The position numbers and the translations under genes are program-made. From Stenotrophomonas geniculata ATCC 19374 = JCM 13324 (GTDB lineage: Bacteria > Pseudomonadota > Gammaproteobacteria > Xanthomonadales > Xanthomonadaceae), in NCBI RefSeq assembly GCF_001431625.1, contig NZ_LLXT01000125.1, forward strand, positions 1 through 64,000: a stretch of 64,000 bases of DNA. The letters are read 5' to 3'. This document shows, piece after piece, positions 23,778 to 32,638 of this stretch. The notes beneath the pieces are model-generated. The model was given only the letters and a program-made list of their open reading frames with translations. It made no database searches and was not told where the DNA came from. Position 1 is the first letter of the stretch, and each line of letters starts with the position of its first letter.

Positions 23778-25283
23778 ATGAGCCTGGCGCTGGTCCACAG
23801 CCGTGCCCGCGCCGGGGTCGACGCCCCACTGGTGCGGGTGGAAGTGCATCTCTCTGGCGGCCTGCCTGTCACGCAGATCGTGGGCTTGGCGGAAACCAGC
23901 GTCCGCGAATCACGCGAGCGCGTGCGTGCCGCCCTGCTCTGCGCGCGCTTCGACTTTCCGCAGCGACGCATCACTCTGAATCTCGCGCCCGCCGACCTGC
24001 CCAAGGAAGGTGGACGTTACGACCTGGCCATCGCCCTGGGCATTCTGGCCGCCAGTGGCCAGGTCGATCCGCAGTCACTGCTGCAATACGAGTTCCTGGG
24101 TGAGCTTGGCCTGACCGGCGAACTGCGGCCGGTGGCAGGTGCGCTGCCGGCCGCGATCGCGGCCGCTGAAGCCGGGCGCATCCTGGTGGTGCCGCCAGGG
24201 AATGCCGCAGAGGCTGCGTTGGCCGAGCACGCTGATGTGCGTGTGGCGCGTACGCTGCTGGAATGCTGCGCCGGGCTGGGCAATCCGCGCCTGTTGCCAC
24301 CCGCGGAGCGCGTGGACACGACACCGTTGCCACTGCCCGATCTGGCCGACGTGCGCGGGCAGGCGCATGCACGGCGCGCGTTGGAAGTGGCCGCTGCCGG
24401 TGGGCACCATCTGCTGTTGATCGGCAGTCCTGGCTGCGGCAAGACGCTGTTGGCCTCGCGCCTGCCCAGCCTGTTGCCGGATACCGAAGAGACTGAGGCG
24501 CTGCAGCTTGCCGCGATTGCGTCGGTGAGTGGCGAAGGGCTGGACCCAAGACGTTGGCGGCAGCGGCCCTTTAGAGCGCCCCATCACAGCGCGAGCGCGG
24601 CGGCGCTGGTGGGTGGGGGCAACCCGCCCTGCCCCGGTGAAATATCACTGGCCCACCATGGAGTCCTCTTCCTTGATGAGCTCCCAGAATGGAACCGCAG
24701 CGCGCTGGAAACCCTGCGCGAGCCACTGGAATCCGGCCACATCCGCATCGCCCGCGCGGCGCGCAGCGTGCAGTACCCCGCGCGGTTCCAACTGGTGGCT
24801 GCGATGAATCCCTGCCCGTGCGGCTGGGCCGGTGACCGCAGCAACCGTTGCCTGTGCAGCGACGAGCGCATCAACCGCTATCGTGCGCGAGTGTCCGGCC
24901 CGCTGCTGGACCGCATCGATCTGCATATCGGCGTAACGCGAATGGACGCGGTGGAGCTGCGGGAGAGCACGCCGCTGGGTGAGCCCAGTGCTGCGGTACG
25001 TGCACGGGTGGAAGCCGCCCATGCCCGGCAGCAGGCACGTGGCGGGCTCAATGCACATCTGCCGCCGGCGGCGCTGCGGGCGTGCACGAAGCTGAGCGAG
25101 GCCGATCAGGATCTACTTGAGCAGGCGATTGAACGTCTGCAGCTTTCCGCACGGGCGATGCACCGGATTCTGCGCGTGGCGCGCACGATTGCGGATCTGG
25201 CGGGTTGCGAAGTGATCCGGACGGCGCATCTGGCTGAGGCGATTGGCTATCGGCAGCTGGATCGGGGAAAGCCGGGAGTATGA
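23778..25283 (+). CDS. comM: ComM/YifB-family AAA+ ATPase (Mg-chelatase-like)
   Basis: 501 residues, full length for ComM. The N-terminal Lon-S5-like ChlI domain (1-170: VEVHLSGGLPVTQIVGLAETSVRES, LNLAPADLPKEGGRYDLAIALGIL) precedes the AAA+ core with Walker A GSPGCGKT (216-223), Walker B GVLFLDELPE, the RAPHHSAS sensor region and a Cys-rich insert (MNPCPCGWAGDRSNRCLCS). The C-terminal domain is helical. ComM is a hexameric helicase that promotes branch migration during natural transformation. In related genomes comM is near ubiK. The gene is intact, so the accessory block did not interrupt it. Confidence 0.92.
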   Translation: MSLALVHSRARAGVDAPLVRVEVHLSGGLPVTQIVGLAETSVRESRERVRAALLCARFDFPQRRITLNLAPADLPKEGGRYDLAIALGILAASGQVDPQSLLQYEFLGELGLTGELRPVAGALPAAIAAAEAGRILVVPPGNAAEAALAEHADVRVARTLLECCAGLGNPRLLPPAERVDTTPLPLPDLADVRGQAHARRALEVAAAGGHHLLLIGSPGCGKTLLASRLPSLLPDTEETEALQLAAIASVSGEGLDPRRWRQRPFRAPHHSASAAALVGGGNPPCPGEISLAHHGVLFLDELPEWNRSALETLREPLESGHIRIARAARSVQYPARFQLVAAMNPCPCGWAGDRSNRCLCSDERINRYRARVSGPLLDRIDLHIGVTRMDAVELRESTPLGEPSAAVRARVEAAHARQQARGGLNAHLPPAALRACTKLSEADQDLLEQAIERLQLSARAMHRILRVARTIADLAGCEVIRTAHLAEAIGYRQLDRGKPGV

Positions 25284-25290
25284 CGAAAGA

Positions 25291-25587
25291 TCACATCAGG
25301 ATGAAGGAGGCGCGCCGCGTCTCGTCAAACTGCAGGCTATTCACTGAAAGGGCGCCAATGTCGCGCAGTAGCCCAAGAGTGTGACGCTCCCATACCTCCG
25401 AAGGCCCCGCGATATCAGTATCCACGGCATGAATGCGATACACCGGCGCGAAGTCATCCCGTTCGTCCTCGAACGGACAGTCAAGCACCCAGCGCTTTGA
25501 TGCGCTATCGGTTACCAGCATCATTCGCGGCAGGTCATGGAATCCGCGATACGCCAGGATGCGGTACTGCCCAGGAAGAAGAACCAT
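25291..25587 (-). CDS. hypothetical protein, 98 aa
   Basis: Small soluble protein starting MVLLPGQYRILAYRGFHD, with GAGAG upstream; an earlier ATG in frame is less likely. It contains alternating strands and turns (MLVTDSASKRWVLDCPFEDERDDFAPVYRIHAVDTD) and no signal or membrane segment. It is convergent with comM, 7 nt from its end, and 24 nt from the next minus-strand gene, with which it may be cotranscribed. No function recognised. Confidence 0.55.
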   Translation of the reverse strand: MVLLPGQYRILAYRGFHDLPRMMLVTDSASKRWVLDCPFEDERDDFAPVYRIHAVDTDIAGPSEVWERHTLGLLRDIGALSVNSLQFDETRRASFILM

Positions 25588-25611
25588 CGGAACTCTCGGC
25601 AAATTCGCGGT

Positions 25612-25977
25612 TCAGCGGCCGCGTCCGAACAGTACACCCCGCTTCGCCAGCAACGCCACCCGACGGCTGACCAGCGCGTGCAGCTCCGCCAGCTCCGACG
25701 CCCGGTCAGCCGTCATGTTCCCGCCAAACAGCACCCGCGACAACGCCGCCTCGTCGCTGTCGTCCGGGTGCTGCCACCGGTCCCGGTAGACCTTCTGGCA
25801 CACCAGCCAGGCCAGCCGCAGCCCCCCACCGGGCAACGGACGGACCACGCGCTCGTAGACGTGCCAGAACTGGTACTCGGCCTGCAGGTCGATCACAGGC
25901 GTTACGGACGGCGCCTGCCGGGGCCGTCCCGGGCCCCGGATGCCGAACAACGGAGTTCGCGGGTTGTACTGAGCCAT
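25612..25977 (-). CDS. hypothetical protein, 121 aa
   Basis: Basic protein starting MAQYNPRTPLFGIRGPGRPRQAPS, probably disordered at the N-terminus, then mostly helical (EYQFWHVYERVVRPLPGGGLRLAWLVCQKVYRDRW... ASELAELHALVSRRVALLAKRG). Upstream in-frame codons run into the 39-nt palindrome and were rejected. It lies between the palindrome and the 98-aa gene on the same strand. The family is not recognised; a nucleic-acid-binding role would fit the charge but is speculative. Confidence 0.55.
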   Translation of the reverse strand: MAQYNPRTPLFGIRGPGRPRQAPSVTPVIDLQAEYQFWHVYERVVRPLPGGGLRLAWLVCQKVYRDRWQHPDDSDEAALSRVLFGGNMTADRASELAELHALVSRRVALLAKRGVLFGRGR

Positions 25978-26071
25978 GCCAACAGCATGACCCAGCAACA
26001 TTGTGGGAACCTTGCGTCGCTGCCAGAAAACCCCTGTTGTTTGCGCAAGGCGGGTTTGTAGGCGGGTTTTG

Positions 26072-26110
26072 GGGGTCAGAGCCCTTTGCCCAGCAAAGGG
26101 CTCTGACCCC
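26072..26110. repeat. 39-nt perfect palindrome
   Basis: Perfect inverted repeat of 18 nt (starting GGGGTCAGAGCCC) around a 3-nt CCA centre, 12 nt past the stop of the TonB receptor gene. It differs from the SMAG and GTGCC families in the window. It may act as a transcript end for the receptor gene or be a separate mobile palindrome family. Confidence 0.85.
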
Positions 26111-26122
26111 ACCCTCGCCGCC

Positions 26123-28441
26123 TCAGAAGGCCATCGAGGTACTGAACATCAGCTGTCGTGGCGCGCTGCGCTGCAGGGTCTGGTAATCCCCAGAGAACGA
26201 CGAGCCGGCGATGGTGGCGGTGCCGATGTTGTGGCGGTTGAACAGGTTGCTCACGTCCAGCCGCAGCTCCAGGCCGGGCACCGCGCTGTCCGCACCGAAG
26301 CGGTAGGCGGCATAGGTGTTGACCTGCCAGAAGGTCGGCACGCGGATGTCGTTCTCGTAGGTGAAAGGCTGGCGCAGGTACGAGGTGCTGGTTGCACCAA
26401 AGCGCCAGTCACCGAAGTGCGCGGACAGGTCGCTGACCAGCGAGATCTGCGGGTAGCCCGGCTGGGCATTGCCCTTGATCGGGTACACCGTGTCGCCCAC
26501 CACGAAATCACTGTCGTAGTACGAACGGGCTACGGCCACGCCCTGATAGAACTGCAGGTGGTCGGTCAGGTCGGCGGTGATGCCGAGGTCGGCACCGATC
26601 ACATGCATCTTCGGCATCAGCCGAACCGTGTTGATCTGCGCGAACTGGGTACCGATGGCGGCCGACAGCAGGCGGTTGCGGATGTCGTTGTAGAACACGT
26701 CGCCGGTGATCGTCAGCCGGTCGAAGCGATGCGACGCGCCTACGGTGAGGTTCCAGTTCTTCTCCGGGCGCAGCGTGCCGGCCACGCGGTCGAACTCTTC
26801 CTGGTCGGTGATGGTCCATGCCGAGGCGGTGTAGCCGATGTTGCCGCGCTGGGCCACGCGGTAGCCGTTCATGGTGTTGGCCAGGTCGATGAAGGCGTCG
26901 GTGGATTCGGTCGGGCTCCAGAACAGCGAGACGTGCGGCAGGAAGTTGCTCTTCGCGCGCAGCGTGCCGTTCACCGGCCGGTCCTTGGCATCACCCAGGC
27001 CGCCACCGCGGGTGCGGAAGTCCACGGCCTTGAAGCCGACACCCAGCTTCAGCGTGTCGTTCAGCACGATGTCGTCCTGCAGGTAGAACTGGCGCGAGCG
27101 GGTCACCCAGCTCGATGCGTTGTCGGTCTTGAACGCGGGGCCGTACACGTCGAACGGGCCGGTGGCCTTCAGCGGCGGGCCCTCGCCCAGCAGTGGCTGC
27201 TGGTACCACTCGGTCTTGGCTGCGGCCTTGCTCTTCTCCTGCCAGAAACCGGCAGTGAAGGTGTGCGCGCCGGCCTCGAACTGCAGGTTGACCATGCCGC
27301 CCAGGCGGTTGAGGCGCGGCGTCTGTACCTGTTCGGAGAACGGTGCGCCGTTGGGCGACGGTACGGTCGGGTCCGTCAGCGTGGCCTGGGTGTGGCTGTT
27401 GGCGTTGTACAGCTGCACGTTGCCACTCAGCGCCGGGGTGATCTGGAAGCGATGGTTGATCGATGACACGCGGTCGCGGGTGGTCTGGCCGGTGTCGTAC
27501 GGAATCAGTTCGGACAGCTCACCGCAGGTGTAGGCGCCGCAGGATTTGTCCGCGTTTTCCGGCGAGGCCACGTACCACGCCCACGCATAATCGGGATAGA
27601 AGATGTCGGCCTTCCAGCCCAGCTTGCGGATCATGTCGAAGGAGATGTTGTTGTAGCCCCAGACCTTGGCCTTGCTGTCGGACAGGAACACGGTGACATC
27701 GCCCCAGGCGACGTCCTGCTGCAGCTTCAGGTCGCCGCGCAGGAAGTTCTGCGTGCCCTCGCCCTGGTACTTGTCGGCGGACACGCGCTGCAGGTCGACC
27801 AGCACTTTCGGGCCATGCTCACCGAGCTGGCCGCTCTGCCCGGACACGGTGGTGACCAGCGTGTTGTTGCTGCCCACGCCCTGCTTCACGCGCAGGCTGG
27901 GCGTGTCCTGCAGCTCGCGCAGGCGGTATTCCAGGCTGCCGCCGTTGACGCTGCTGGAGAACACGCTGACCGGTGCGCCGCCAGGGCTGACCGTGATCGC
28001 GCCGATACCATCGGGCACGCCCACGTTCACCACGCTGGTGCCGGTGAGCGAGAGGAAGCCGTTGTCGTTCAGCGGCACGCCTTCGAAGGTGATGCCCATT
28101 TCATTCATGCGGAAGCCGCGCACGAACAGGCTGGTGGCGGAGATATCCAGGCCCAGTCCGTCGGTGGCGGTGTAGCTGGCGCCCGGTACCTGCTTCAGCA
28201 TGGCCAGGCCGTTGTTGCCGGTGACCATCGCGTCGAGGTCTTCGGCCTTGATGATGTAGCGGTTGGGACCGACCACCTGGGTCGGTGCCACGGCCGCACC
28301 GCGCGGCGTTGCGATGACCTGCAGGGCATTGAGCGTGGTGGGCGTGTCGAGCGCGGCGTCGTGCGTTTCTGCGGCGTACGCAGGTGCGGTGATGGCCGCG
28401 ATGATGGCCAGGGCGAGGCGCGTCGTGGGTGGGGTGTTCAT
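26123..28441 (-). CDS. TonB-dependent outer membrane receptor
   Basis: 772 residues. Signal peptide 1-23 (IIAAITAPAYA), plug domain with NALQVIATPRG and LFVRGFRMNEMGITFEGVPLND, then a 22-strand-type barrel ending in Phe (QLMFSTSMAF). No classic TonB box is obvious, but LQVIATP is a plausible one. The plug resembles receptors of the FecA/CirA class that take up siderophore or other iron chelates; the ligand cannot be read from sequence. It is a single gene with a long upstream region containing REP hairpins. Confidence 0.88.
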   Translation of the reverse strand: MNTPPTTRLALAIIAAITAPAYAAETHDAALDTPTTLNALQVIATPRGAAVAPTQVVGPNRYIIKAEDLDAMVTGNNGLAMLKQVPGASYTATDGLGLDISATSLFVRGFRMNEMGITFEGVPLNDNGFLSLTGTSVVNVGVPDGIGAITVSPGGAPVSVFSSSVNGGSLEYRLRELQDTPSLRVKQGVGSNNTLVTTVSGQSGQLGEHGPKVLVDLQRVSADKYQGEGTQNFLRGDLKLQQDVAWGDVTVFLSDSKAKVWGYNNISFDMIRKLGWKADIFYPDYAWAWYVASPENADKSCGAYTCGELSELIPYDTGQTTRDRVSSINHRFQITPALSGNVQLYNANSHTQATLTDPTVPSPNGAPFSEQVQTPRLNRLGGMVNLQFEAGAHTFTAGFWQEKSKAAAKTEWYQQPLLGEGPPLKATGPFDVYGPAFKTDNASSWVTRSRQFYLQDDIVLNDTLKLGVGFKAVDFRTRGGGLGDAKDRPVNGTLRAKSNFLPHVSLFWSPTESTDAFIDLANTMNGYRVAQRGNIGYTASAWTITDQEEFDRVAGTLRPEKNWNLTVGASHRFDRLTITGDVFYNDIRNRLLSAAIGTQFAQINTVRLMPKMHVIGADLGITADLTDHLQFYQGVAVARSYYDSDFVVGDTVYPIKGNAQPGYPQISLVSDLSAHFGDWRFGATSTSYLRQPFTYENDIRVPTFWQVNTYAAYRFGADSAVPGLELRLDVSNLFNRHNIGTATIAGSSFSGDYQTLQRSAPRQLMFSTSMAF

Positions 28442-28828
28442 GGGCAGATCCAGGGTGCAGGGAGAGAGCGGCGCAGGCGCACGCCCAGCGCGTTGCAGCG
28501 CCGGTGTCGGCGCCCTGGCTGGCGATGCGATTGCGTTGAGGGTGACGGCGCAGTGCGCGCCGGTCAGTGGCAGAGGAGGACGATCCTCTGCCTCAGAATT
28601 CGATGGCGTGATTTCGACGTGCGAAATTCTTGCATCGCGCTGCCGCATTCGCCATTGCGCGGTGGTACAGCACGAATGGCGATAGGGATGGGTGGGTTAT
28701 ACGTGGGTATAGCCCCGGCGTGGTCGGGGCCGACCTTGGTCGGCGCTTGCCGTCTGCGTGTGCCAACCAAGGTTGGCACCCACCGGGGCGGATGAGGTTG
28801 GCAGCTACCTCGACAGCTGACCGCGCGG
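28442..28828. repeat. intergenic region with two GTGCC-type palindromes
   Basis: 387 nt between the TonB receptor start and the HAD gene end. It contains CCGACC-TT-GGTCGG (28730-28743) and GTGCCAACCAAGGTTGGCAC (28760-28779) followed by CCACC. The receptor promoter is presumably in 28442-28650; no gene is seen. Confidence 0.7.
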
Positions 28829-29671
28829 TTACTGCAGGACGAAGCGCTCGATCGCGCGCGCCACGCCTTCATCGGCATTGCTGGTGGTTTCAAACCGCGC
28901 CACCGCCTTCACAGCATCAATGGCATTGCCCATCGCCACGCTGGTACCGGCGTACTGCAGCATGGTCAGGTCGTTTTCCTGGTCGCCGATGGCCATCACG
29001 TTGGCGCGGTCGATGCCCAGGTGCGCGGCCAGCTTCTGCAGGCTCGGTCCCTTCCCGGCGCGGCGGTCGAACACTTCCAGGAAGAACGGTGCGCTCTTCA
29101 GTACCGCGAAGCGCTCGGTCAGTTCGCTGGGCAGGCGCGCGATGGCGGTATCCAGCACGTCGGGCGCGTCGATCATCATCAGCTTGATGAAGGACATCGA
29201 CGGGTCCATGTCTTCCACGCGGCGATAGGACAGCGGCATCCGCGAGAGATGCGAATCGGCCACGGTGTAGTAGCTGATGTCCTGGTTGGGCGTGTACATG
29301 CGCTGGCTGTCCAGCGCCTGGAAGTGCACGCCCAGGTCGCGGGCCACCTGCTCGCAGAACAGGAAGTCGTCGAAGCTGAGCGGATACTCGACCACGGTTT
29401 CGCGCGTGCCGATGCGCTGCACCAGGCCGCCGTTGCAGGCGATGCAGTAGTCGTCGTCGCCGGTGATGCCCAGCTCGTGCAGGAACGGTGCCAGGCCCGG
29501 AACCGGGCGCCCACTGGTCAGCACGATGTGCACCCCCAGCGCGCGCGCCTGTGCGATGGCCTGCTTGGCCCGCCCGGTGAGCGTGTGGGTGGGGTCCAGC
29601 AGGGTGCCATCCATATCAATGGCGACCAGTTCGATGGTCGATTGCCTGCGGCCCATGTCCATTGCGTTCAA
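28829..29671 (-). CDS. Cof-type HAD phosphatase (YidA-like)
   Basis: 280 residues. HAD motif I is VAIDMDGTLLDP (nucleophile Asp19, acid/base Asp21), motif II VLTSGRP, then a C2B cap (about 90-190), motif III Lys in RRAGKGPSLQKLA and motif IV IGDQENDLTML. Members dephosphorylate sugar phosphates and similar small molecules in the cytosol. Three possible ATG codons lie within the first six residues; the first is used here. It is divergent from the exoD-like gene. Confidence 0.88.
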   Translation of the reverse strand: MNAMDMGRRQSTIELVAIDMDGTLLDPTHTLTGRAKQAIAQARALGVHIVLTSGRPVPGLAPFLHELGITGDDDYCIACNGGLVQRIGTRETVVEYPLSFDDFLFCEQVARDLGVHFQALDSQRMYTPNQDISYYTVADSHLSRMPLSYRRVEDMDPSMSFIKLMMIDAPDVLDTAIARLPSELTERFAVLKSAPFFLEVFDRRAGKGPSLQKLAAHLGIDRANVMAIGDQENDLTMLQYAGTSVAMGNAIDAVKAVARFETTSNADEGVARAIERFVLQ

Positions 29672-29812
29672 CTCGTGCGGGGCACACCAGTTTACTGCCT
29701 CATGCCCGGTTCACCTCTTTGCCCACGTTGGCCGGGATACTGCAGGGGCCTGTGCGTCCCCCCACCGCAGGACGGCCCGCTGACCGCCCTTCCCTGGAGA
29801 ACCTTGCGACGC

Positions 29813-30475
29813 ATGACCTACCGTGCCCCCGAAACCAACGACAGTGCGCCTCTGGCCCAGCAGATCGAGCAGATGATCGACGAGCTGCCCGGCGAACAGG
29901 TCAGCGTCGGCACCCTGCTCAGTGCGCTGGGCGATGAAGGCCTGCTGCTGATCGTGATCCTGCTCTCGGCCATCTTCATCATTCCGGTGTCGATTCCGGG
30001 GCTGAGCACCGTGTTCGGCGCCTCGATCCTGCTGATCGGCCTGAGCCGGGTGCGCAACCGCCCGCTGTGGGTGCCGCAGAAGCTGGCGCGCCGCGAGATC
30101 GCCACCGACAAGCTGAAAGCCAACCTGGGCCGTGCGCTGAAGTGGGTGCACCGCATGGAGCGGCTGTCGCGGCCGATGCGGCTGGCGGTGATGGTGCGCT
30201 CGAAGAAGATGATGCGCCTGAACAACCTGATGCTGGTGTTCGCGACCCTGCTGCTGATGGCGCCCGCCGGACCGATTCCTTTCAGCAACACGCTGCCGGC
30301 GCTGGCGCTGATGTCCTTTGCAATCGGCTTCATCCAGCGCGATGGCGCGGCGGTGGCGGCCGGTTACGGCTTCGTGGTGGCCACGGTGGTGTATTTCGGC
30401 GTGCTGCTGGGCGGCGTCGGGTTTGCTGCCGAGTCGGTGTTCAGCGGGTTCCGCAGCAGTACTGCGGAACTGTAG
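29813..30475 (+). CDS. ExoD-family exopolysaccharide synthesis protein
   Basis: 220-residue inner-membrane protein. A cytoplasmic N-terminus (APLAQQIEQMIDELPGEQVSVGTLLSALG) is followed by hydrophobic segments at about 46-80, 135-155, 160-180 and 185-210. The motif GxxGLLLIVILLSAIFIIPVSIPGLSTVFG is typical of ExoD. In rhizobia ExoD influences exopolysaccharide production and alkali tolerance. CTGGAGAA upstream sets the start. The stop codon TAG is part of the GTAG head of a SMAG element, so the repeat inserted at or helped form the gene end. Confidence 0.8.
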   Translation: MTYRAPETNDSAPLAQQIEQMIDELPGEQVSVGTLLSALGDEGLLLIVILLSAIFIIPVSIPGLSTVFGASILLIGLSRVRNRPLWVPQKLARREIATDKLKANLGRALKWVHRMERLSRPMRLAVMVRSKKMMRLNNLMLVFATLLLMAPAGPIPFSNTLPALALMSFAIGFIQRDGAAVAAGYGFVVATVVYFGVLLGGVGFAAESVFSGFRSSTAEL

Positions 30476-30561
30476 AGCCGAGCCCATGCTCGGCTTACGC
30501 GCGCACCGCGCGGGTTTCCGTGCACCGAACGAAGAGCAGCCGAGCATGGGCTCGGCTCTAC
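30472..30561. repeat. SMAG (GTAG-type) palindromic repeat pair
   Basis: Two inverted GTAGAGCCGAGCCCATGCTC units 40 nt apart between the convergent exoD-like and sorbosone-dehydrogenase genes. Its first GTAG supplies the stop codon of the upstream gene. Confidence 0.85.
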
Positions 30562-30565
30562 AGAA

Positions 30566-31876
30566 CTACTTGGCCGACACCCGCCACACCACGTCGCCCA
30601 CGTCGTCGGCCACCAGCAGCGCGCCCTCTGCATCCATGGCCATCCCCACCGGCGCACCCATCAGCGTCTTCTCGTCCTTCGAGGCGAAGCCACTGACCAC
30701 AGTCTGTGGCCGCCCGGTCGGCTTGCCGTCCTTGAACGGTACGTACACCACTTCGTACCCGCTCAGCGGCGAACGGTCCCAGCTGCCGTGTTCGCCGATG
30801 AAGGCACCGCCGTGGTACTGCGCCGGCAGTGCCTGGCCGGTGTAGAACAGCAGGCCCAGCGGCGCCACGTGCGAGCCGATCGCGTAGTCCGGCACGATCG
30901 CCTTGGCCACCAGGTCCGGCCGCTGCGGCTGCACGCGCTCGTCCACGTGCTGACCGTAGTAACTGTAGGGCCAACCGTAGAAACCATCTTCTTTCACCGA
31001 GGTCAGGTAATCCGGCACCAGGTCGGCACCGATCTCATCGCGTTCGTTCGCAACAGCCCACAACTTTCCGGTGCTCGGCTCCCAGTCCAGGCCGGTCGGG
31101 TTGCGGATGCCCGAGGCGAAGATGCGGCTGCCACGGGTGGCCACGTCCACTTCCAGCACCACCGCGCGGCGGTATTCGACGGCCAGGCCATTCTCGGTGA
31201 TGTTGCTGTTGGAACCCACGCCCACGTACAGCTTGCGGCCATCGCGGCTGGCCAGCAGTTCCTTGGTCCAGTGGTGGTTGATGGTGCTGGGCAGGTCGGT
31301 GAACTCGCGGCCCTTGTCGGACATGCGGGTTTCGCCGGGCACGTAGTGGTACTGCATGATGTTGCCGGTGTTGGCCACGTACAGCGTGTCACCGATCAGC
31401 TGGATGCCGAACGGCGAGTGCAGGCCTTCGATGTAGACGTGCTGGGTCCAGGTGTTCGTTCCCGGCGAGCGGCGCAGCAGGGTGACCCGGTTGCCGCCCT
31501 TGCCGGCCTTGCCCGAGCGCGCCTTCACCTTGCCGGCAATCCACTGCTTGGGCGTGGTGACCGGTTCTTCGCCGGGGCCGTTGCCTTCCACCACCAGCAC
31601 ATCGCCGTTGGGCAGGGTCAGCAGGCGCCGCGGATGCTGCAGGTTGGCGGCGATGCGCTCGATCTTCAGGCCTTCGGCCACCGTGGGTGACTGGCCATCG
31701 GCCCAGCCCACGCCGCGTGGCACCTGCATTGGCGGCATCAGGAAGTTCTTCGGTGCCGGCAGCGGTGGCTTTGCGCCGGACTGGTCGGTGGGGTGATATT
31801 CGGCCTTGCCCGCGCAGGCCGACAGAGTGACGGCCAGTGCCAGCGCGGCGACGGTGGGCAGGATGTGCTTAGCCAT
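30566..31876 (-). CDS. PQQ-dependent sugar dehydrogenase-like lipoprotein (sorbosone dehydrogenase family)
   Basis: 436 residues. Signal peptide with lipobox LSAC (Cys at residue 21), so it is anchored in the periplasm. The rest is a six-bladed beta-propeller: RLLTLPNGDVLVVEGNGPGEE, LHSPFGIQLIGDTLYVANTGNI, FASGIRNPTGLDWEPSTGKLWAVANERDEIG, FYGWPYSYYG and GEHGSWDRSPLSGYEVVYVPF are family landmarks of L-sorbosone and soluble glucose dehydrogenases. It probably oxidises an aldose or sugar aldehyde with bound PQQ. The start overlaps the end of the DUF2231 gene by 8 nt, indicating an operon. Confidence 0.82.
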   Translation of the reverse strand: MAKHILPTVAALALAVTLSACAGKAEYHPTDQSGAKPPLPAPKNFLMPPMQVPRGVGWADGQSPTVAEGLKIERIAANLQHPRRLLTLPNGDVLVVEGNGPGEEPVTTPKQWIAGKVKARSGKAGKGGNRVTLLRRSPGTNTWTQHVYIEGLHSPFGIQLIGDTLYVANTGNIMQYHYVPGETRMSDKGREFTDLPSTINHHWTKELLASRDGRKLYVGVGSNSNITENGLAVEYRRAVVLEVDVATRGSRIFASGIRNPTGLDWEPSTGKLWAVANERDEIGADLVPDYLTSVKEDGFYGWPYSYYGQHVDERVQPQRPDLVAKAIVPDYAIGSHVAPLGLLFYTGQALPAQYHGGAFIGEHGSWDRSPLSGYEVVYVPFKDGKPTGRPQTVVSGFASKDEKTLMGAPVGMAMDAEGALLVADDVGDVVWRVSAK

Positions 31877-32312
31877 GACGACCTCCCTGCAGCACCGGCG
31901 GCTGCAGTGACAGCAGGATCAGACCCAGGGCGATCAGGGCCACGGTCAGCGCCGACAGGATCGTACCCGGCACGGCAGCGGCATACGCATCGCGGCTGTG
32001 CACGAACGCGTTCCAGATGGCCAGCACCACCGCGACCAGGTTGAGGAAGAAGTCGATGCGGTCGATACGGGTGGCGGTACCGCTGCGGCGCCAGACCGCG
32101 AACAGGTTGATCAGGCGCGGAATGATGGCGATCAGCAGGCCGAAGGTGATCAGCCAGGCAGCGGCCTTGCCCCACATCACCTCGGCGCTGTTGAGATAGA
32201 TCGCGTCGAAGATCAATACACCGACGAAGAAGCCGAAGGGTATCGGGTTCAACAGGCTGAACAGCGTGGTGCCGAGGCCGCGGTGGGCTTGGGCGAGCGG
32301 ATTGACCATCAT
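31869..32312 (-). CDS. DUF2231 membrane protein
   Basis: 147 residues with four membrane segments (about 17-40, 50-72, 87-105, 115-140) and the LNPIPFGFFVGVLIFDAIYL opening typical of DUF2231. Such proteins often sit beside periplasmic oxidoreductases or cytochromes and may bind heme or act as a membrane partner. Here it overlaps the PQQ dehydrogenase-like gene by 8 nt, which supports a quinone- or electron-transfer role for that enzyme. The start may be the second of two adjacent ATG codons. Confidence 0.78.
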   Translation of the reverse strand: MMVNPLAQAHRGLGTTLFSLLNPIPFGFFVGVLIFDAIYLNSAEVMWGKAAAWLITFGLLIAIIPRLINLFAVWRRSGTATRIDRIDFFLNLVAVVLAIWNAFVHSRDAYAAAVPGTILSALTVALIALGLILLSLQPPVLQGGRHG

Positions 32313-32638
32313 CGTGCTCCGACGCGGAAGGGTGCACGGGCTGTAGTAGCACAGCCAGATGTGAGGGCGCGCGATGACACCGCTTGTGTAGAGCCGAGCC
32401 CATGCTCGGCTGCTTTACACACGGGACCGTCCGATCAGCCGAGCATGGGCTCGGCTCTACAGGAATGCGCAGTCGTCATTACCCCGCGGCATAAGCGTTT
32501 GTGACGCAATCGGCACATCTGCAGATTGGGTGTGTGAAGAGGTAGGGGGTTGTTCGTTGTGTCGCGTTTGGCTCGTTGCGATGGGGCAGTTCCGCCCCGC
32601 CGTCCTGCCATGCCGATTCACAACAGAAGGATTCGTGT
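32313..32638. repeat. divergent region with a SMAG repeat pair (32388-32460)
   Basis: 326 nt between the DUF2231 and protease genes. A SMAG inverted pair (GTAGAGCCGAGCCCATGCTC and its reverse complement, 20-nt centre) occupies 32388-32460. The remaining 180 nt before the protease gene probably hold its promoter; GAAGG lies about 12 nt before the ATG. Confidence 0.8.

Noticed and set aside
28442-28828. Riboswitch upstream of the TonB receptor
   Set aside because: No B12-box or other riboswitch core sequence could be recognised by eye.
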